A stretch of DNA of 64,000 bases. It comes from Ignavibacteriaceae bacterium (lineage in GTDB: Bacteria > Bacteroidota > Ignavibacteria > Ignavibacteriales > Ignavibacteriaceae). Position 1 is the stretch's first letter, and each line of letters opens with the position of its first letter. Under the pieces are notes generated by a model. That model had not been told where the DNA came from and did not search any database. It saw nothing but the letters and a program-made list of their open reading frames with translations. This document shows, piece by piece, positions 54,277-62,813 of this stretch. The stretch lies in the NCBI GenBank assembly GCA_013360295.1, contig JABWCL010000008.1, positions 1 to 64,000 of the forward strand. The letters are read 5' to 3'. The translations under genes and the position numbers were made by a program.

Positions 54277-54565
54277 TATTTATTTAAGTATAATTTCTAC
54301 AAAATAGGGGGATATTTGCCTGCGGGTCATTTCCACACAACCATTTTTTGACTCAGGAATGCCTCTCGTATTTTATCTCCATAGACCTTGAAGATCCTGG
54401 CACGGGAACTTTCTTGACTCCCATCAGCTCAACTCTCACTAATCAATCTGATAAAATACGCCTACGAGAAAGTATCTACACTCCCAGCTTACATCTAATT
54501 TACCCGGTTGCTTTAAATGAATTTCAGTTATTGAATTATTGTAAATAACCTGAACTGGTCTTCGC
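54277..54565. other. Spacer between the TyrRS and restriction operons
   Basis: About 290 bp upstream of the restriction promoter and downstream of the TyrRS stop. Only short frames are present, and there is no clear terminator for the TyrRS operon. A TGGCACG at 54398 on the plus strand resembles half of a sigma-54 site but lacks the -12 GC. Confidence 0.4.
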
Positions 54566-55849
54566 TTAAATAAGATTAATCAAACAATAATTTTTCTTAC
54601 CAATTCGGATTACTAATAATCTTTCAGATATAGCTGATTCAAGGGTTATCGTATAATTGATGTTCGCACACTTTTCATTGTTTATATAAACGCCACCACC
54701 ACTAACCAGATCCCTGGCCTCACGTTTACTAGCGCATAGGTTAATTTTAGTTAATAATTCAATCACATTAATTCCATTGCTTATCGCAGTTTTATCCAGC
54801 TCTCTTTTGGGAACATCATCAAATATTTCTAGTACCTGATCTATAGTCAGGTCCTTAATCTCGCCACCGAATAAAACGTTGGAGGCTTTAATAACTTTTT
54901 GGAGGGCTTCTTCACCGTGAATAATTTTTGTGATTTCGGAGCTCAATATTTTTTGAGCTAATCTCTTTGAAGGATCCTGCCGATGTTCTGAAATAATCTG
55001 TTCAATATTATCAAGCTCCAAAAATGTAAAATATTTCAACATTTTTTCAACATCATCATCAGTAGAATTTAACCAGTACTGATAAAACTTATAGGGAGAT
55101 GTAAGCTCAGAGTCTATCCAAAACGCATTACCTGCGGATTTACCAAATTTTTCTCCATTCGAAGTTGTAACCAAAGGAAAAGTAATTCCAAAAACCTCGG
55201 TTTGCCTTAATTTCCTCACCAAATCTATTCCGGCAGTTATATTACCCCATTGATCATTCCCGCCCCCCTGAATCATGCACTTATGATTATCATATAGGTG
55301 CAGGAAATCGTAAGCTTGCATAAGCATATAACTAAATTCTGTATAACTCAGTCCTGTTTCCCGCTCCTTATCTTCCAATCGTCGCTTAACTGATTCCTTG
55401 CTGAGCATGTAATTAATCGAGAAATATTTGCCAATTTCCCTAAGCCATTCAATAATACTGAGTTCTTTTAACCAATCGTTGTTATTCACCATTACAGCAG
55501 CATTAGTTCCCTCGAAAGTGAAAAATTTACCCAATTGTTTTTTTATGGCTCTAACATTTTGTTCGATATCCTCAGCCGAGAGTAGTTTTCGCTCCGTACT
55601 CCTACCCGAGGGATCACCGATCATACCTGTAGCCCCGCCAACAAGTATAATTGGCTTATAACCGGCTCTTTGTAAGTGACACAATACCATCACTGGGAGC
55701 AGGTGTCCTACGTGTAAACTTGTTGCGGTTGGATCAAATCCTATATATATTGGGACAACGCCTCTTTGCAATTCTTTGATTAATTCTTCTTTGTTGCTGA
55801 TTTGTTCAATCATGCCTCTTTGTAAAAGAGTTTCTAAAACGCTGGTCAT
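54566..55849 (-). CDS. tyrS: Tyrosyl-tRNA synthetase
   Basis: A 427-residue, complete class I synthetase. HIGH-type motif HVGH at 46-49, KFGKS at 234-238, the tyrosine/adenylate pocket sequences GGATGMIGDPSG and QGGGNDQWGN, and a C-terminal S4 RNA-binding domain (ASKREARDLVSGGGVYINNE). It charges tRNA-Tyr. Its start overlaps the 191-residue gene by 4 nt. It ends an operon with a tyrosine-decarboxylase-like enzyme and sigma-54-type regulators, not a housekeeping setting. This recalls tyramine operons of lactic-acid bacteria, where a second tyrS precedes the decarboxylase. Probably a paralogue of a housekeeping copy. Confidence 0.95.
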   Translation of the reverse strand: MTSVLETLLQRGMIEQISNKEELIKELQRGVVPIYIGFDPTATSLHVGHLLPVMVLCHLQRAGYKPIILVGGATGMIGDPSGRSTERKLLSAEDIEQNVRAIKKQLGKFFTFEGTNAAVMVNNNDWLKELSIIEWLREIGKYFSINYMLSKESVKRRLEDKERETGLSYTEFSYMLMQAYDFLHLYDNHKCMIQGGGNDQWGNITAGIDLVRKLRQTEVFGITFPLVTTSNGEKFGKSAGNAFWIDSELTSPYKFYQYWLNSTDDDVEKMLKYFTFLELDNIEQIISEHRQDPSKRLAQKILSSEITKIIHGEEALQKVIKASNVLFGGEIKDLTIDQVLEIFDDVPKRELDKTAISNGINVIELLTKINLCASKREARDLVSGGGVYINNEKCANINYTITLESAISERLLVIRIGKKNYCLINLI

Positions 55850-56421
55850 ATATAATTCTCCGTATTATAAATTTCCTTAAATCTTCTTATCCATTGGGTA
55901 TCAATTGATGAAGAAATATTATAAAAAAATGATTCTTCTAAATGCGCCACATTAACCTCTAATAGGTTGATAATTTTTTTCAAAGTTATCACGCAGAATG
56001 GCTCTTCTAATAATATGTTCCTATAATCATGCAATAACGGGATAATCGCTCTTGAGATATTATCAATATCCATGACTAATAATTCCGGGGAAAAGCGGGG
56101 GGAACATAACCTCTCTAAAGATAATTCATATAGATTTTCAGATGATAGTACGAGAACAGAGCTGTTGCCATGCCTCTTGTTCATAATTTTTAGCCAGACT
56201 TCAGGATAAGGAGGTATATTCCATCTAAGTGTTTTTCTACCATCTTCTATAATACACTCGTAATAATTATTTATTATAAGAATCCTTGCTTTAGAATATT
56301 TCGCAACAGCAACATCATTTAATACATTATCTTTATACTTTTGAATGGACATTATTTGAGATAGAGTATTAACCAACAAGCTCTCTGATCCCACATAAAA
56401 CGCAAATCCGTCGACGATCAT
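55846..56421 (-). CDS. Unknown protein between the decarboxylase-REC and TyrRS genes
   Basis: A 191-residue product with no family recognised. It overlaps tyrS by 4 nt (ATGA) and starts about 1 nt after the decarboxylase-REC stop, so it is tightly coupled to both. It appears alpha/beta (ARILIINNYYECII, SSVLVLSSENLYELSL, ELLVMDIDNIS), then helical. The strand-acid pattern LLVMDID is faintly like a receiver domain, but no phosphorylation triad can be assigned. Probably a dedicated subunit of this operon's product complex. Confidence 0.7.
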   Translation of the reverse strand: MIVDGFAFYVGSESLLVNTLSQIMSIQKYKDNVLNDVAVAKYSKARILIINNYYECIIEDGRKTLRWNIPPYPEVWLKIMNKRHGNSSVLVLSSENLYELSLERLCSPRFSPELLVMDIDNISRAIIPLLHDYRNILLEEPFCVITLKKIINLLEVNVAHLEESFFYNISSSIDTQWIRRFKEIYNTENYI

Positions 56422-56422
56422 T

Positions 56423-58828
56423 TTAGTTGCCGGTTAATTCGGTTAAGTATTCCCAAAATCTTTCCTGAAAAGATTTTGTGAGATTTTGATTCGAGTCCTT
56501 ATCTACACAGTTAATCTTCATATCCGATTTATAAGAACTAATCAACAGATCAATTTTTTCTTTGTTTTGATTTAAATAACTGGAATTAAACAGCACCATT
56601 TTCAGGCTATAATGCATAGGGTCTTTGAGTATGGTTTCGAACAATTCAATTCCCCCCTCATCATTATGTTTTCCAGTTAAATTTATATCAAGTATAACCA
56701 AATCGTACTCCCGGTTGTTTAGGACGCTTATTGCGGTTTCCTTGTTAAGTGCTTGATCAAAAACAATAGCATTATTACCCCTAAAATTAGGAGAATCTAT
56801 CAACTGTTCCTTTATGGTCGGGTTATCATCAATGATTAATATTTTTATTTTTCTCATAAGCTTATCAATCATCATCTTATTAATTTCCACCACTATTGCA
56901 TGTATAAGATAATCACTGAACTCTTGCAATATTGATTGGGAATGAACATTCTGAGCAGTAACAGTGAACGGGCTCATAACCACAGATCTTAATACTGGAA
57001 AATCCGAGTTTTCATCAAGGTCGATTTCGATATTATGATGTGAGAAGTATTTTATTAAGTCCTTAACTTTAAGCTCTGTGCTGACAACCATAAAAGTTTT
57101 ATTTTCAGTTGTAGGCCATAAGTGATATCTTAACAGTCTGTCATGAAGCTCTTTTAACCTGCTAAGTTTTCGAATGTGTTTATTATAAATAAAATAATTA
57201 AGAATATTTGTTTCTGGATATTTATTAATGATATGTATACCAATGTCATACTTGTTATCTTTTTCCAAATGCACCGCAAGACTTAGCGCGCCCATCATAG
57301 ATGATAGTATAATTTTTCCATGACCCGCAGTATTTAGGGGAATAAGGCTTGTGGACAAATAAATTGCCGTGGCGGCAGCGCCCGGCCTTGATCCTTCAAC
57401 AGTAAATCTTCCAACAAACGACGGATCATCTCGCCATAAATAAGGAGCATCAAAAGATACAAATTCAAAGCTTTTTTTGTTCTCAAACAAGATCATACCG
57501 GCTGCGTAGGGAATATAACCGAGCTTATGCGGGTCTAATGCTAGGCTATGTGAATATTTAACCGCAGACAATTTTTTTATAATTTTATCTAATGGCACTA
57601 AATCAAGGAAATTCTGCATCTCATTTAGATCAGGCTCAATTTCAGAAACAAACAGTTCCTTTCTTATGATTTCCTTAATTTCTGCGGATTGTAAGAATTC
57701 TCCCTTAGCGTTCTTTAACGCAGAGAATAAATATCCGCCATATGCTCCGTCTATATGCCACCAGCACCCCAATTCCCGTACTCTGTCTTTAATCTTATCT
57801 ATTTGATCAATGCTGCCTTGCTCGGTTGATCCCAAGATTGATACCGTAGCCAATATAATTTCCTTTTCGCGAATGGCTTTCTCTGTAACTTCGAAATATT
57901 TTTCCGTATCTATACTAAATTCCGAGTTATAATTAACGGCGAGCAATGAATTTTTACCAAGTCCCAATATTTCAATAGCTTTTGGTATGCAGTAGTGTTT
58001 GTTGATAGCTGCAATAATTTTTATTCCACCATTTAAGTACTTTTCATGTTTTTCTTTAGGAAAAGTATCTTTTAATAAATCAAAAAACATACTAATTCCA
58101 AGAGATTGTAAAGAATATTTGTCTATTTCTTTATGATATTCTTCTTTTATGAATTCTGTTTTGGTTGTCACTTCGTCATATATCGTTATTATTTTATCTG
58201 GTGAATATCTTAGAATATCGTAACAAGAACATTCATTTACCAGTTCATCAACTAAGCCTATTTCAATTAGTATTTCCTTTATTATGCTACTTTGAGTATT
58301 CTTGAGCATGCAGCAAAGCGAGAGGGGCCAAAGTTTAATGTTTCTTGCTACCCATAAAGCTTGAATATTCGCGGCAGTACCGCCACTGGTTATATAACCG
58401 CTTCCTTTTTTTGAATCGAATCCAACCATATTCAGGTATTCTCTAATCGCCAAATCCTCTAATTCGCTGGTAATGGGAGATGATTCACGGGCCACATTAT
58501 TTTGATTGTATAAAAGCCCGGCTATATATCCAATTAAACCTGGTATTAACAAATCCGTATTCATGTGTCCCAGATACCTTGACGAAGCAAAAGGAACATT
58601 CTGCTTTGCTCTTGATAAAAAATTAAAAACGGTGTCTCGCATATTATCATAAAATTCCAAGTAATCTTTATTGGTTTTATCCGCGTGTCTGATTGCAGGC
58701 TTATCATTGGGATAAAAATTTCGTCTCCAATAAACATGATCGGCGATTATATCATTTATCAGACTCTGAAATTCCTGATGGTTTTCACCTTTCGGGCCAA
58801 GCATAAAGGATTTTATATTACGATTCAT
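56423..58828 (-). CDS. Tyrosine-decarboxylase-like PLP enzyme fused to a receiver domain
   Basis: An 801-residue protein. Residues 1 to about 655 are a group II PLP decarboxylase closest in pattern to bacterial tyrosine decarboxylases: SSRYLGHMNTDLLIPG, LYNQNNVARESSPITSELE, ITSGGTAANIQALWVARNIK, WWHIDGAYGGYL. The PLP lysine is K435 in LDPHKLGY. Residues about 661-790 form a response-regulator receiver domain: acidic pair D667-D668 (LIIDDN), phospho-acceptor D714 (LVILDINL), FNSS near the switch position. Phosphorylation might control amine formation, or the enzyme might be a sensor. Neighbours are two sigma-54-type regulators and TyrRS. I know of no such fusion. Confidence 0.88.
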   Translation of the reverse strand: MNRNIKSFMLGPKGENHQEFQSLINDIIADHVYWRRNFYPNDKPAIRHADKTNKDYLEFYDNMRDTVFNFLSRAKQNVPFASSRYLGHMNTDLLIPGLIGYIAGLLYNQNNVARESSPITSELEDLAIREYLNMVGFDSKKGSGYITSGGTAANIQALWVARNIKLWPLSLCCMLKNTQSSIIKEILIEIGLVDELVNECSCYDILRYSPDKIITIYDEVTTKTEFIKEEYHKEIDKYSLQSLGISMFFDLLKDTFPKEKHEKYLNGGIKIIAAINKHYCIPKAIEILGLGKNSLLAVNYNSEFSIDTEKYFEVTEKAIREKEIILATVSILGSTEQGSIDQIDKIKDRVRELGCWWHIDGAYGGYLFSALKNAKGEFLQSAEIKEIIRKELFVSEIEPDLNEMQNFLDLVPLDKIIKKLSAVKYSHSLALDPHKLGYIPYAAGMILFENKKSFEFVSFDAPYLWRDDPSFVGRFTVEGSRPGAAATAIYLSTSLIPLNTAGHGKIILSSMMGALSLAVHLEKDNKYDIGIHIINKYPETNILNYFIYNKHIRKLSRLKELHDRLLRYHLWPTTENKTFMVVSTELKVKDLIKYFSHHNIEIDLDENSDFPVLRSVVMSPFTVTAQNVHSQSILQEFSDYLIHAIVVEINKMMIDKLMRKIKILIIDDNPTIKEQLIDSPNFRGNNAIVFDQALNKETAISVLNNREYDLVILDINLTGKHNDEGGIELFETILKDPMHYSLKMVLFNSSYLNQNKEKIDLLISSYKSDMKINCVDKDSNQNLTKSFQERFWEYLTELTGN

Positions 58829-58861
58829 ATTTCTGCCTTATTATAGTATTAATATTGTTTA

Positions 58862-60805
58862 TTAGGTTAAATAGTACTGTTGTAACGCTTGCTTAAGAAA
58901 TTCATCTTTATTGATAAACATTTGTTTTGCCTTATCACTTTGGTTGTCTTTAACCATATTTGATATATTCCCCTGACATATATTATATAAAATATATAGC
59001 AGTTTATCTTCTAGCATCTTTGAGCGCACTGCGTCCGAAACATTAAAAACCTTTAGAAATTCATCTTTCGCGGCTTTAGTCTTGATACTTGAATTTCCGA
59101 ATAATATCTGAGCCACCCCGGTTATTGGTAAAATTGTATCTTCCCGCCGATCATATGACAGCATAAAAATAAATGCTGCTTTAATTAAATTCCCCAACAT
59201 TAACGCTCTTGATTCTTCCATTTTGGGGATTAACCCTTTAAACTCAAGAGGATTTAAAGAATCAAACGGAAAGGCTTGAATTTGCTTTATTAGAGTAGCG
59301 CTTGATTTCAATTCCACTTTATTATTGTCAGTTTTTGCGCCATGGGTAACATTGAGGATGTTTTTAAACTCCAGATGATTAGATGATAAATATCTTAAGA
59401 TTTTAAATTTCTGAACTGCTGAAAATAACACCCTCTCTAACCCTCGAATGTTTTCATCCTTCCAGTCATGATCGATGAGTTTGTTAAGGGCATCATCTGT
59501 TAACTCTCTTTTTTGAGCTGAAAGTAGTTTCTCGAATTTGCGCAGAAAATGAATAGCAAGACTAGGGATATCTTCCTTACGCTCTTTTAAGGATGGAAGG
59601 ATTATTGGTGAAAACGCGTTAATTCTTGCCAGCAAATCGCTTCTATACTTTTTGCCAGAGGCCATTGCTTCGAAGCGATTTGTCGCTAGAACAACCTGTA
59701 TGTTTGGTGTGGGCTCTATGGGGTCTTCTGCACCTAATCTCTTGGTTTCTCTTATGTTTTTATCCAGTAAACGAAGTAACTTGGATTGCACTGTAAGAGG
59801 AATCTCTCCAAATTCATCCACAAATAAAGTTCCTTTATCCGCTTTTTCGGCTGCTCCCTCTTTTGCATAAAGAGCATTGGTAAAGGCTCCCCGCACCCAA
59901 CCAAATAATTCCCCCTCAATAAGTGTTTCACTTACTCCTTCGGTAAACACTGTGTATAGGATACCTTTACGATTAGACATTTTATGAATATAGGAGGCGA
60001 TTAACTCTTTTCCAGTTCCAGTTTCACCAACCACCAAAATATTATCTCCGCCCTTATCGAAATTAATCATACTTCTGTTTCGAGCCTCTCTAAGACATCT
60101 TAAAAGTTCTGTTGAGCCACCAATAATGTAATTGTAATTATTGTTTTTATTATCAGCAATTCGTTCCGCTGTTAGAAATAAACGATCTACCATCTCGTTA
60201 TCTTCTAACAATCCATACTCAAATAGCAGTTTTAGTATTCCCCTATAGCCGTCAATTTCTGTCTTTTCGATAAACCCCATTACACCAAGATAAGAAAACT
60301 TCTTTTCATCATAATCTTCACGTTGACTGGCAGACATAAGGATAATTGGCAGATTATTATATTCCGGCTCCTCTGAGAGAGCTTCAACAACAGTTAATCC
60401 GAAATTCTCCTCATTAAATTTTATATCAAGCAAGATCAAAGACCAGCGGGGACGTTTCTTCCACCCGCGACTGATTGCCTCTTTAACTCCCTCTAAATCA
60501 TTAGTATACTTATCACCTCTAATTTTCTGACCAGAATGGAAAAATACTTTTGCCACAGGGTGATATAAAGGTTCATCTAATCTTAAGCATTGATTTTCCT
60601 CCTTTTTTTTCTCCATATTCATTGGCCTGATATAATTGTATTTATCAGCTATATCTTTACTAATCTGATCAACATCTCTTTCAGTTATATTTATCAGCCC
60701 ATTCGCAATGCAAAAATCTTCTCTGTCTTCAGAATTTTTTTCTCTGCCAAGACGATCGTCAATAACCAATATCCGTGGTAAGTCTGATATAATAATTTCA
60801 TTCAT
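58862..60805 (-). CDS. Sigma-54-type AAA+ response regulator with atypical receiver and GAFTNA loop
   Basis: A 647-residue protein. The receiver has acidic D16-D17 and phospho-acceptor D127 (LILLDIKF). The about 110 residues between them, against about 40 normally, show a large insertion. AAA+ domain: Walker A GETGTGKE at 260-267, the sigma-54 contact loop is GAFTNA (306-311) rather than GAFTGA, Walker B LFVDE (327-331), and arginine finger region RSDLLARINAF. The C-terminal 190 residues lack an obvious Fis-type HTH. The altered loop suggests weakened or changed sigma-54 contact. Overlaps the upstream 161-residue gene by 4 nt. Confidence 0.85.
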   Translation of the reverse strand: MNEIIISDLPRILVIDDRLGREKNSEDREDFCIANGLINITERDVDQISKDIADKYNYIRPMNMEKKKEENQCLRLDEPLYHPVAKVFFHSGQKIRGDKYTNDLEGVKEAISRGWKKRPRWSLILLDIKFNEENFGLTVVEALSEEPEYNNLPIILMSASQREDYDEKKFSYLGVMGFIEKTEIDGYRGILKLLFEYGLLEDNEMVDRLFLTAERIADNKNNNYNYIIGGSTELLRCLREARNRSMINFDKGGDNILVVGETGTGKELIASYIHKMSNRKGILYTVFTEGVSETLIEGELFGWVRGAFTNALYAKEGAAEKADKGTLFVDEFGEIPLTVQSKLLRLLDKNIRETKRLGAEDPIEPTPNIQVVLATNRFEAMASGKKYRSDLLARINAFSPIILPSLKERKEDIPSLAIHFLRKFEKLLSAQKRELTDDALNKLIDHDWKDENIRGLERVLFSAVQKFKILRYLSSNHLEFKNILNVTHGAKTDNNKVELKSSATLIKQIQAFPFDSLNPLEFKGLIPKMEESRALMLGNLIKAAFIFMLSYDRREDTILPITGVAQILFGNSSIKTKAAKDEFLKVFNVSDAVRSKMLEDKLLYILYNICQGNISNMVKDNQSDKAKQMFINKDEFLKQALQQYYLT

Positions 60806-61287
60806 AGTATTAGCTCCTTCTTTAAATCTCTTAATAAATCAAATACTTTCAAAGTTAGTTCATTCATTTTACTCATATGGATTAAAAGAGTGGAAGAGTC
60901 AAGATCATGTTTACAAATGTCAGCGTAAATAAAATCTATCTCAAAAACAAGGTCGGAAATCAGCGGAAGCCCGGGATAAATTTGAATTAACTTGCCTGCT
61001 TTAAGCGCCACAACAAGAAGCTTTTTTTGAAAATCATCTGCATTTTTCAGTGGGTCAAGGCGGAGAAAGCACAGCAGTGTTTGATATGTTTCGTAGTTAT
61101 CAATTAACCACTTTATATTATCCCTTAAATCTTCCCATAGTTTCAATTTTATTCTTAGGTCTGTTATTGCAATGCGATTAATTTTCACCTGTGTTATCGC
61201 TGCACATAATCTTGTTGTGAATTTTGGAAGTTGGTCGTGGGAAATTCCTTCCCTCTGTCTTACCCATGTCAAGTCAGGAGGTGTCAT
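60802..61287 (-). CDS. Small helical protein of the decarboxylase-REC operon
   Basis: A 161-residue product, apparently all alpha-helical (LRIKLKLWEDLRDNIKWLID, FQKKLLVVALKAGKLIQI, MSKMNELTLKVFDLLRDL). No transmembrane segment and no known domain. It begins 3 bp after the NtrC-like gene and ends overlapping the next regulator's start (ATGA). The size and helix pattern would suit an adaptor or a histidine-phosphotransfer-like bundle; several histidines are present but no HPt motif stands out. Confidence 0.65.
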   Translation of the reverse strand: MTPPDLTWVRQREGISHDQLPKFTTRLCAAITQVKINRIAITDLRIKLKLWEDLRDNIKWLIDNYETYQTLLCFLRLDPLKNADDFQKKLLVVALKAGKLIQIYPGLPLISDLVFEIDFIYADICKHDLDSSTLLIHMSKMNELTLKVFDLLRDLKKELIL

Positions 61288-61290
61288 TTT

Positions 61291-62811
61291 TTAATTCATT
61301 AATTCTTCAATATGTGTCCTAATTTGCGGATACTTTTCATAGTCTGATATTCCCCAGGGTGCCTTTGACAGTCTTCTGATTAAATCATTAAATCCTTTTG
61401 CACTCGGAGCCTTGTTTTCGGGATACATTATCCGCATAAATTCTGCTTTCCAGTGATTGCCCTTATAAGATTTTATTCGTTTTTTTAATAAGATCGCCAA
61501 TTTCAATTCCGCAACTATTCTTTCTTCAGCCCAATTCTCAACAATATTCGACATACCATCCGATCCTTGCGAAATACCGGTGGATGACCCTGTTTGTTTC
61601 GTAATATTCTTTAATTCTGCCGGAAGTGAATCTAAATCTATTGTTTCTGACCGGCAGATTATCGCGGCTCTTTCAACTATGTTTTTAAGTTCTCTAACAT
61701 TGCCAGGCCAGGAATATGCTCTTAAGGCAGAAAGTGCATCATCACTGAATCTTTCGGCTCTGTAAGATGCGCCCGGACCCGTCTTAAACTTTTTCAAAAA
61801 CAAATTTGCAAGTATAGGTATATCATCTTTTCTCTTTCGAAGAGGGGGCAAAGATATTTCAAATGACTTAATACGATATAAAAAATCATTTCTTATAAGG
61901 TTATTATTCACCAGAATGTTTATATCTTCATTTGTCGCAGTAATTAGTTGAAAATCGGAGATCAGATTTTCAACTCCTCCAAGCCTGTAAAATGTTCTGG
62001 TTTCTAATACTCGGAGTAGTTTCCCCTGTAGTTCCATTGGAATACTGCCTATTTCGTCTAAAAACAGCACTCCTTTGTGTGCTCTTTCAATTTTACCAAT
62101 GTATCTTTTATCGGCCCCGGTAAAGGCTCCCTTTTCGTGTCCGTACAGCTCATCATCTAACAGTTCTGACCTGGAGTGCGCACAATTTTTATCAATAAAC
62201 GAGTATTTTCTTCTTGGGCCTTGTCTGTGAATAGATCGCGCCACCAATTCCTTCCCTGTGCCACTTTCACCGGTAATTAAGACTGCCGCTGAGCCCCCCA
62301 TAGCAACCCTTACTATCTGAGAACGAATCTTGCGTATTTCATTAGAGTTTCCCCAGAGCGCATAATCAGATTCATACGCATTTGGACTTAAATATATTTT
62401 CAGAAGGTTTTCCAACTCAGCCACCGCAGGCCTTTTAATTAAATACTCATTAGCCCCAAGTTCCATAGCCTTTTCAAGTACTTCCAGATCATTTTCAACA
62501 GATGTCATCATAAATATGGGAAGTAAAGGATATTCACTCCTGACAGCCTTAAGTATTTCCAACCCATACCTATCGTTTTTATCTCCATACATTACATCAA
62601 GAACCATTACATCAACATTACCAATCTCACTAATTTTTTTTAGAACGGGTCTATAAGAATAACTATTAGGTGACTCTTCCGCAGTTTCATAATAGAAATT
62701 AAAAGCGGGATCTTTTGCTAACAAGGAACCGAAAGAGGCAATGATAGTACCTTGTTCTTCCGGACGACACCACTGATCATCAACAAACAATATATTGTAA
62801 AAATTTCTCAT
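61291..62811 (-). CDS. NtrC-family sigma-54-dependent response regulator
   Basis: A 506-residue protein. The receiver domain has D11-D12, phospho-acceptor D72 and lysine in YLIKRP. The sigma-54 AAA+ domain has Walker A GESGTGKE at 181-188, canonical GAFTGA at 228-233, Walker B VLFLDEIG and the arginine-finger region IRNDFLYRIKSFEISLPPLRKR. The C-terminal 80 residues (FMRIMYPENKAPSAKGFNDLIRRL, split here) could be a DNA-binding part but are not a standard Fis HTH. This is the competent sigma-54 activator of the operon; the paralogue at 58862 may modulate it. No histidine kinase is visible in the window. Confidence 0.92.
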   Translation of the reverse strand: MRNFYNILFVDDQWCRPEEQGTIIASFGSLLAKDPAFNFYYETAEESPNSYSYRPVLKKISEIGNVDVMVLDVMYGDKNDRYGLEILKAVRSEYPLLPIFMMTSVENDLEVLEKAMELGANEYLIKRPAVAELENLLKIYLSPNAYESDYALWGNSNEIRKIRSQIVRVAMGGSAAVLITGESGTGKELVARSIHRQGPRRKYSFIDKNCAHSRSELLDDELYGHEKGAFTGADKRYIGKIERAHKGVLFLDEIGSIPMELQGKLLRVLETRTFYRLGGVENLISDFQLITATNEDINILVNNNLIRNDFLYRIKSFEISLPPLRKRKDDIPILANLFLKKFKTGPGASYRAERFSDDALSALRAYSWPGNVRELKNIVERAAIICRSETIDLDSLPAELKNITKQTGSSTGISQGSDGMSNIVENWAEERIVAELKLAILLKKRIKSYKGNHWKAEFMRIMYPENKAPSAKGFNDLIRRLSKAPWGISDYEKYPQIRTHIEELMN

Positions 62812-62813
62812 GA

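Noticed and set aside
54398-54416. TGGCACG resembling the -24 part of a sigma-54 promoter near the sigma-54-regulator operon
   Set aside because: The -12 GC is missing at the required 10-bp spacing and it points away from the operon.
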